From Herbidospora mongoliensis (lineage in GTDB: Bacteria > Actinomycetota > Actinomycetes > Streptosporangiales > Streptosporangiaceae), in assembly GCF_001570545.1 (NCBI RefSeq), contig NZ_BBXD01000008.1, positions 765,610 to 829,609 of the forward strand: a stretch of 64,000 bases of DNA, given 5' to 3'. A program made the translations under genes and the position numbers. Positions 60,202 to 64,000 of the stretch are shown here, piece by piece. Position 1 is the first letter of the stretch. Each line of letters opens with the position of its first letter. The notes below the pieces were generated by a model, which was not told the DNA's origin, ran no database searches, and saw only the letters and a list, made by a program, of their open reading frames with translations.

Positions 60202-61839
60202 ATGACCGAGGTCGATTGGGTCTCCCGGTTCGCCGACGAGGTCATCGAGGCAGCCGAGCGGCGCGCCCCGGGCAAGACGATCGTCTGCGCCTCGGGCCTG
60301 AGCCCGTCCGGGCCGATTCACCTGGGCAACCTGCGTGAGGTGCTCACTCCCCACCTGGTGGCCGACGAGATCCGGCGACGTGGCCACGACTGCGTGCACA
60401 TCCTCTCGGTTGATGACTTCGACCGGTTCCGCAAGGTCCCGGCTGGGGTCGATCCCTCGTGGAGCGAGCACATCGGCAAGCCGCTGACCTCGGTGCCGGC
60501 TCCGCCTGGCAGCCCGCATCCCAACTGGGCCGAGCACTTCAAGGCTCCCCTGCTGGCCGCACTCCAGGATCTCGGCGTCGAGGTGCGCCTCATCAGCCAG
60601 ACCGAGATGTACACCTCGGGCGTCTACCGCGAGCGGGTGCTGCTGGCGATGCGCGAGCGCACGCGGATCGACGGCATCCTGGGTCAGTACCGAACCAAGG
60701 ACGCCACGTCCGACGAGGGCGAAGACGACGGTCTGGGCGAGTCCGGCTACTACCCCTACAAGCCGTACTGCTCGGTCTGTGAGCGTGACACCACGACGGT
60801 CACCGCGTACGACGACGACAGCACGACGCTCACCTATACCTGCGCCTGCGGTCACGGCGAGACGGTCCGCCTGTCGGAGTACGACTTCGGCAAGCTGGTG
60901 TGGAAGGTCGACTGGCCGATGCGCTGGGCGTACGAGGGCGTGATCTTCGAGCCCTCCGGGGTCGACCACAGCTCGCCCGGCTCGTCGTTCGTCGTCGGCG
61001 GGCAGATCGTGCGTGAGGTCTTCGGGGGAACCCAGCCCATCGGCCCGATGTACGCGTTCGTCGGGATCAGCGGCATGGCAAAGATGAGCAGTTCGAAGGG
61101 CAGCGTTCCGACCCCGTCGGACGCGCTGGAGATCATGGAAGCGCCGCTGCTGCGGTGGCTCTACGCCCGGCGCAGGCCGAACCAGTCTTTCAAGATCGCC
61201 TTCGACCAGGAGATCCTCCGCCTGTACGACGAGTGGGACTCCCTCCAGCGCAAGGTCGCCGCCGGGACCGCGGAACCGCTGGAGGCGATCGCCAGCGATC
61301 GGGCGGTCCGCACCTCTTCCGGACCGCTGCCGACCACCGAGCGGGCGCTTCCCTATCGGATGCTCGCCTCGGTCGCCGACATCACGACCGGCGACGACGA
61401 GCAGATGCTGCGCATCCTGACCGACCTCGATCCGGACAATCCGGTGACGTCCCTCGACGAGGTGCGCCCTCGGCTCGATCGGGCCGCCCACTGGACCGCG
61501 ACCCAGGTGCCGACCGACCAGCGCACCCAGGTCCGCGACGAGCCGGACACCAAACTTCTCGAGTCCCTGGACGAGTCGCAGCGCGAATCCCTGCGACTGC
61601 TGCTCCAGGGGCTGGACTCCAGTTGGTCGCTGGAAAGGCTGACCACGCTGGTGTACAGCGTGCCGAAGGTACTGGCGGGGCTGGAGCCCGACGCGAAGCC
61701 GACCCCGGAAGTGAAGGTCGCGCAGCGCCAGTTCTTCGTCCTCGTCTACACGCTGCTGGTCGGCCGCGACGCGGGGCCCCGGCTGCCGACGCTGCTCCTG
61801 GCGCTCGGCGCCGACCGCATCCGCACGCTACTCACCTGA
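60202..61839 (+). CDS. lysS: Lysyl-tRNA synthetase, class I
   Basis: 545 residues. Class I signatures: SGPIHLGN (HIGH, about 39) and KMSSSKG (KMSKS, from K294). A zinc-binding region (CSVCERD and TCACGHGE) lies about 190-225. Class I LysRS occurs in archaea and some bacteria including a number of actinomycetes; whether a class II copy exists elsewhere in this genome cannot be seen. Charges tRNA-Lys with lysine. Its last 12 bp overlap the opposite TetR gene. Confidence 0.93.
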   Translation: MTEVDWVSRFADEVIEAAERRAPGKTIVCASGLSPSGPIHLGNLREVLTPHLVADEIRRRGHDCVHILSVDDFDRFRKVPAGVDPSWSEHIGKPLTSVPAPPGSPHPNWAEHFKAPLLAALQDLGVEVRLISQTEMYTSGVYRERVLLAMRERTRIDGILGQYRTKDATSDEGEDDGLGESGYYPYKPYCSVCERDTTTVTAYDDDSTTLTYTCACGHGETVRLSEYDFGKLVWKVDWPMRWAYEGVIFEPSGVDHSSPGSSFVVGGQIVREVFGGTQPIGPMYAFVGISGMAKMSSSKGSVPTPSDALEIMEAPLLRWLYARRRPNQSFKIAFDQEILRLYDEWDSLQRKVAAGTAEPLEAIASDRAVRTSSGPLPTTERALPYRMLASVADITTGDDEQMLRILTDLDPDNPVTSLDEVRPRLDRAAHWTATQVPTDQRTQVRDEPDTKLLESLDESQRESLRLLLQGLDSSWSLERLTTLVYSVPKVLAGLEPDAKPTPEVKVAQRQFFVLVYTLLVGRDAGPRLPTLLLALGADRIRTLLT

Positions 61840-62421
61840 TCCACCCGCCTTGAGGCCGGCGAGCAGCGTCTCCAGCAACTTCTCGATCGCCGCCTCCCGG
61901 CTGACCTCACGGGAAGCCCGGACCGACGCGATGGCCATCAGCGCCACCCGTACATCCTGCAAGGAAACGCCCGCCCGTAGCGCCTGCGCCGATCTGGCCC
62001 GCTCGACCAGGCGCTCCAGGGCCGACGCCTGCGCTCGCCGGTCGTCCCCGAACGGGTCTCCGGCGGCGGGCGTCCCGAACAGCGCCTGCACCAACCCCAC
62101 CGACCGGGCCTGGTGTGCCGCGAAACGACGGATCACCGTGCTGAGCGCCGTCCACGGATCGGCTTCCGCCTGGGCGGCGCGCATGTCGGCCCGGCAGGCG
62201 GTCACGTGCTCGGCGAGTGCGGCGCTGACCAGGTCGGTTCGTGTGGGGAAGTGCCGGTAGATCGTCGCGACTCCCAGCCCCGTGAGGCGGGCGATCTCGC
62301 GGGTCGGCACGTCCAGACCGTCGCGTGCGAAGGCGTCCCGGGCGACGGCGACGATGGCCTGCCGGTTCGACAGGGCGTCGACTCTGGCTTTCCGAGACAC
62401 TCCGCCGGGCCTCCCTCTCAC
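61828..62421 (-). CDS. TetR-family repressor
   Basis: 197 residues from GTG at 62419-62421. N-terminal HTH: AIVAVARDAFARDGLDVPTR then EIARLTGLGVATIYRHFPTR. The C-terminal ligand domain is variable. It is divergent from a quinone-reductase-like gene, with a perfect palindrome between them. It probably represses that gene and itself, released by an unknown ligand, as is typical for this arrangement. Confidence 0.88.
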   Translation of the reverse strand: MRGRPGGVSRKARVDALSNRQAIVAVARDAFARDGLDVPTREIARLTGLGVATIYRHFPTRTDLVSAALAEHVTACRADMRAAQAEADPWTALSTVIRRFAAHQARSVGLVQALFGTPAAGDPFGDDRRAQASALERLVERARSAQALRAGVSLQDVRVALMAIASVRASREVSREAAIEKLLETLLAGLKAGGSGE

Positions 62422-62426
62422 TTCGT

Positions 62427-62442
62427 CCTGTTCCGGAACAGG
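62427..62442. promoter_or_regulatory. Perfect 16-bp palindrome, TetR operator candidate
   Basis: CCTGTTCCGGAACAGG lies 5 bp upstream of the tetR start and 50 bp before the divergent gene. A related half-site AACCTGTTT follows at 62452-62460. Length and symmetry fit TetR-family operators. Confidence 0.75.
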
Positions 62443-62492
62443 TGCTTCGGAAACCTGTTTACCTCAGCGTCGGACAAGAACGAGAGGTAGCC

Positions 62493-63395
62493 ATGCTGGC
62501 AGTGCGATTCGACCGTTTCGGTCCTCCGGACGTCCTGGACATCGGCGTCACGCCGGAACCCCACCCCGGCCCCGGGCAGATACGCATCAGGGTCAAGGCC
62601 GCCGGGGTCTCGCCGGTCGACCTGGCGCTGCGTGCGGGGGCGTCCCCGGCGGGCAGGAATCTCGCGCTGCCGCACATCCCGGGCGTCGACGCCGCCGGTG
62701 TGGTGGACGAGGTCGGCCCGGATGCCGCCGCTCATGAAGGCGACGAGGTCTTCGGCGTCGTGCCCCTGGCCGGGCTCGGCGGGGCCACCGCGGAATTCGC
62801 CATCCTCGACTTCTGGACCCGCAAGCCCGGCCGGCTGCCCTGGACCGAAGCGGGCGGCGCGGGCACCGGGGTGGAAACCGCGACCCGGGCGCTGGACCTG
62901 CTCGAACTAGGCGAAGGCATGACCGTCCTGGTCCACGGGGCCGCGGGCGGGGTCGGCAGCATCGTCGTCCAGCTGGCCGCCGCCCGGGGCGCTCGGGTGC
63001 TGGGCGCGGCGCGTGCGGAGAGCCACCCGTTCCTGGAGTCCCTCGGCATCCGGCCAGTGATCCTCGGCCAGGTGGACGAACCCGTGGACAGGGCCCTCGA
63101 CGTCGCGGGAGCCGGTTCTCTGGACGACCTCATCAAGATCACCGGCAGCCCGGACAATGTCGTCACCTTGGCGGACTTCGAGGGTCCGTCCAAAGGAGTG
63201 CGTTTGTCCATGGGACGGCTGGCCGGCCAACCGGACGGCCGCCACGGTCTCGCCGTCGCTGCGGCGCTCGCCGAGCAGGGGCTTTTCCGAGTTCCGGTAC
63301 GCGAGGTCTTCCCGCCTCGGAACGCGGCGGCGGCCCACGCGCTCGCCGCGCGGTCTCCCCGCTGGGGAAAGGTGGTCATCGACGTGGTGTACTAG
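62493..63395 (+). CDS. Zinc-independent alcohol dehydrogenase / quinone reductase-like
   Basis: 300 residues, MDR superfamily: GroES-like N-terminal domain (LAVRFDRFGPPDVLDIG..VKAAGVSPVDLALRAG) and NADPH-binding domain with VHGAAGGVGSIVVQLAAARG (about 148-168). No structural or catalytic zinc Cys residues, as in quinone oxidoreductases. Probably reduces quinones or other carbonyl compounds under TetR control. RBS AGAGG precedes the ATG. Confidence 0.87.
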   Translation: MLAVRFDRFGPPDVLDIGVTPEPHPGPGQIRIRVKAAGVSPVDLALRAGASPAGRNLALPHIPGVDAAGVVDEVGPDAAAHEGDEVFGVVPLAGLGGATAEFAILDFWTRKPGRLPWTEAGGAGTGVETATRALDLLELGEGMTVLVHGAAGGVGSIVVQLAAARGARVLGAARAESHPFLESLGIRPVILGQVDEPVDRALDVAGAGSLDDLIKITGSPDNVVTLADFEGPSKGVRLSMGRLAGQPDGRHGLAVAAALAEQGLFRVPVREVFPPRNAAAAHALAARSPRWGKVVIDVVY

Positions 63396-63415
63396 TACAC
63401 CAGGAGGTAGGTCAG

Positions 63416-64000
63416 GTGTCCCCGAGCGTCGAACGTTCTGATCCGCCCTACGTGCAGGTCGTCAACCACATCCGGGGCCAGATCCAGGCCGGCACCCTGA
63501 AAGAGGGCGAAACCGTCCCCTCGGCCAGGCAGATCGCCAAAGACTGGAGCATCGCGCTGGCCACCGCGACCAAGGTCCTGGCCTCGCTGCGGTCTGAAGG
63601 GCTGGTCGACGCCGTTCCCGGCAGGGGGACCACCGTCTCGAAGCGGCGGCACAGTTCGCCTCGCGATCGGTTCCAGCTGGTCCGCCGGATCGGTCGCATG
63701 TACTCGCCGAACGAGGCGGTGCGGATCAAGGCGGCGGAACTGGTGGCGGCCCCCGAACAGGTGGCCGACGCGCTGGGGCTGGCCCAAGGCGCGAATGCCA
63801 TCAGGCGGCACCGCGTCACGATGAACACGGGCACGCCGGTGTCCGCGTCCACGTCGTGGTTCGACGGGGCGCTGGCCGAGACGGCGCCGGAACTGCTGGT
63901 CGCCGAGAGGATCGTCGCGGGCACCCCGGTCTACCTCGAACGCCAGACCGGGCGTACCGCGACGTCGGGACGCGATCAGCAGTGCGCCGGCACGGCGAAC
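63416..64000 (+). CDS. GntR/HutC-type regulator, cut by window edge
   Basis: GTG 63416 with CAGGAGG 7-13 nt upstream; 195 codons visible and still open. The wHTH (YVQVVNHIRGQIQAGTLKEG..VPSARQIAKDWSIALATATKVLASLR) is followed by the start of a UTRA-like effector domain (RVTMNTGTPVSASTSWF). It lies 20 bp after the quinone-reductase-like gene and may be co-transcribed. Ligand unknown. Confidence 0.85.
   Translation, partial: MSPSVERSDPPYVQVVNHIRGQIQAGTLKEGETVPSARQIAKDWSIALATATKVLASLRSEGLVDAVPGRGTTVSKRRHSSPRDRFQLVRRIGRMYSPNEAVRIKAAELVAAPEQVADALGLAQGANAIRRHRVTMNTGTPVSASTSWFDGALAETAPELLVAERIVAGTPVYLERQTGRTATSGRDQQCAGTAN

Overview
The window comes from a high-GC actinomycete chromosome. Actinomycete traits include GTG/TTG starts, Shine-Dalgarno sites, class I lysyl-tRNA synthetase, korAB beside an incomplete second nuo cluster, and an actinomycete-type integrative conjugative element (AICE). 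The gene content suggests Streptosporangiaceae or a close relative; this is inference, because no marker gene in the window settles the genus.

Positions 1-13395 are a cell-surface carbohydrate and secreted-protein region: two GT4-type glycosyltransferases, a phosphotransferase-fold protein, a sulfotransferase, an O-antigen-ligase-like membrane protein, two paralogous secreted beta-propeller proteins flanking a parallel beta-helix protein, and a dTDP-sugar 3,5-epimerase-like protein. Positions 13388-29210 are energy metabolism: korB-korA (2-oxoacid:ferredoxin oxidoreductase), a polysaccharide deacetylase, and a nuoABCH / nuoIJKLMN cluster lacking nuoD, E, F and G. An opposite-strand pair, an HhH membrane protein and a Ser/Thr kinase that share a membrane domain, splits it. 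Positions 29211-33335 hold a 70-bp tandem repeat, htpX, a PNPOx-like protein, a secreted TolB-like protein and an SDR protein lacking the YxxxK pair.

Positions 33503-58971 are the key region. A 22-bp direct repeat brackets about 25.5 kb. The right copy forms the 3' end of yajQ and the left copy is an orphan copy of that gene end. Inside is an AICE: GntR and XRE regulators, a Nudix protein, FtsK-like Tra, a DUF2637 spread protein, a HUH-type Rep, Xis and a tyrosine integrase. It carries a type I-C CRISPR-Cas module (cas3-cas5c-cas8c/cas11c-cas7c, no cas4/cas1/cas2) between two arrays: a 6-repeat array and a large decaying array of about 48 repeats with diverged duplicate spacers. Both arrays and all cas genes read on the + strand. 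The right end is scarred: a second, broken integrase is split by two IS5-type remnants, a small membrane-protein gene and a methyltransferase pseudogene. A conserved 42-nt hairpin occurs three times, once after each integrase and once just outside the left att core.

Positions 58950-64000 return to core chromosome: yajQ, a GNAT acetyltransferase, tRNA-Tyr, lysS, a TetR repressor divergent from a quinone-reductase-like gene with a perfect palindromic operator between them, and the start of a GntR/HutC regulator. Regulatory sequence in the mobile element is unusually readable: GACGTCC direct repeats spaced 10 bp lie beside both XRE genes and their divergent partners, and a sigma70-like promoter overlapped by an 11-bp direct repeat lies ahead of the transfer operon.
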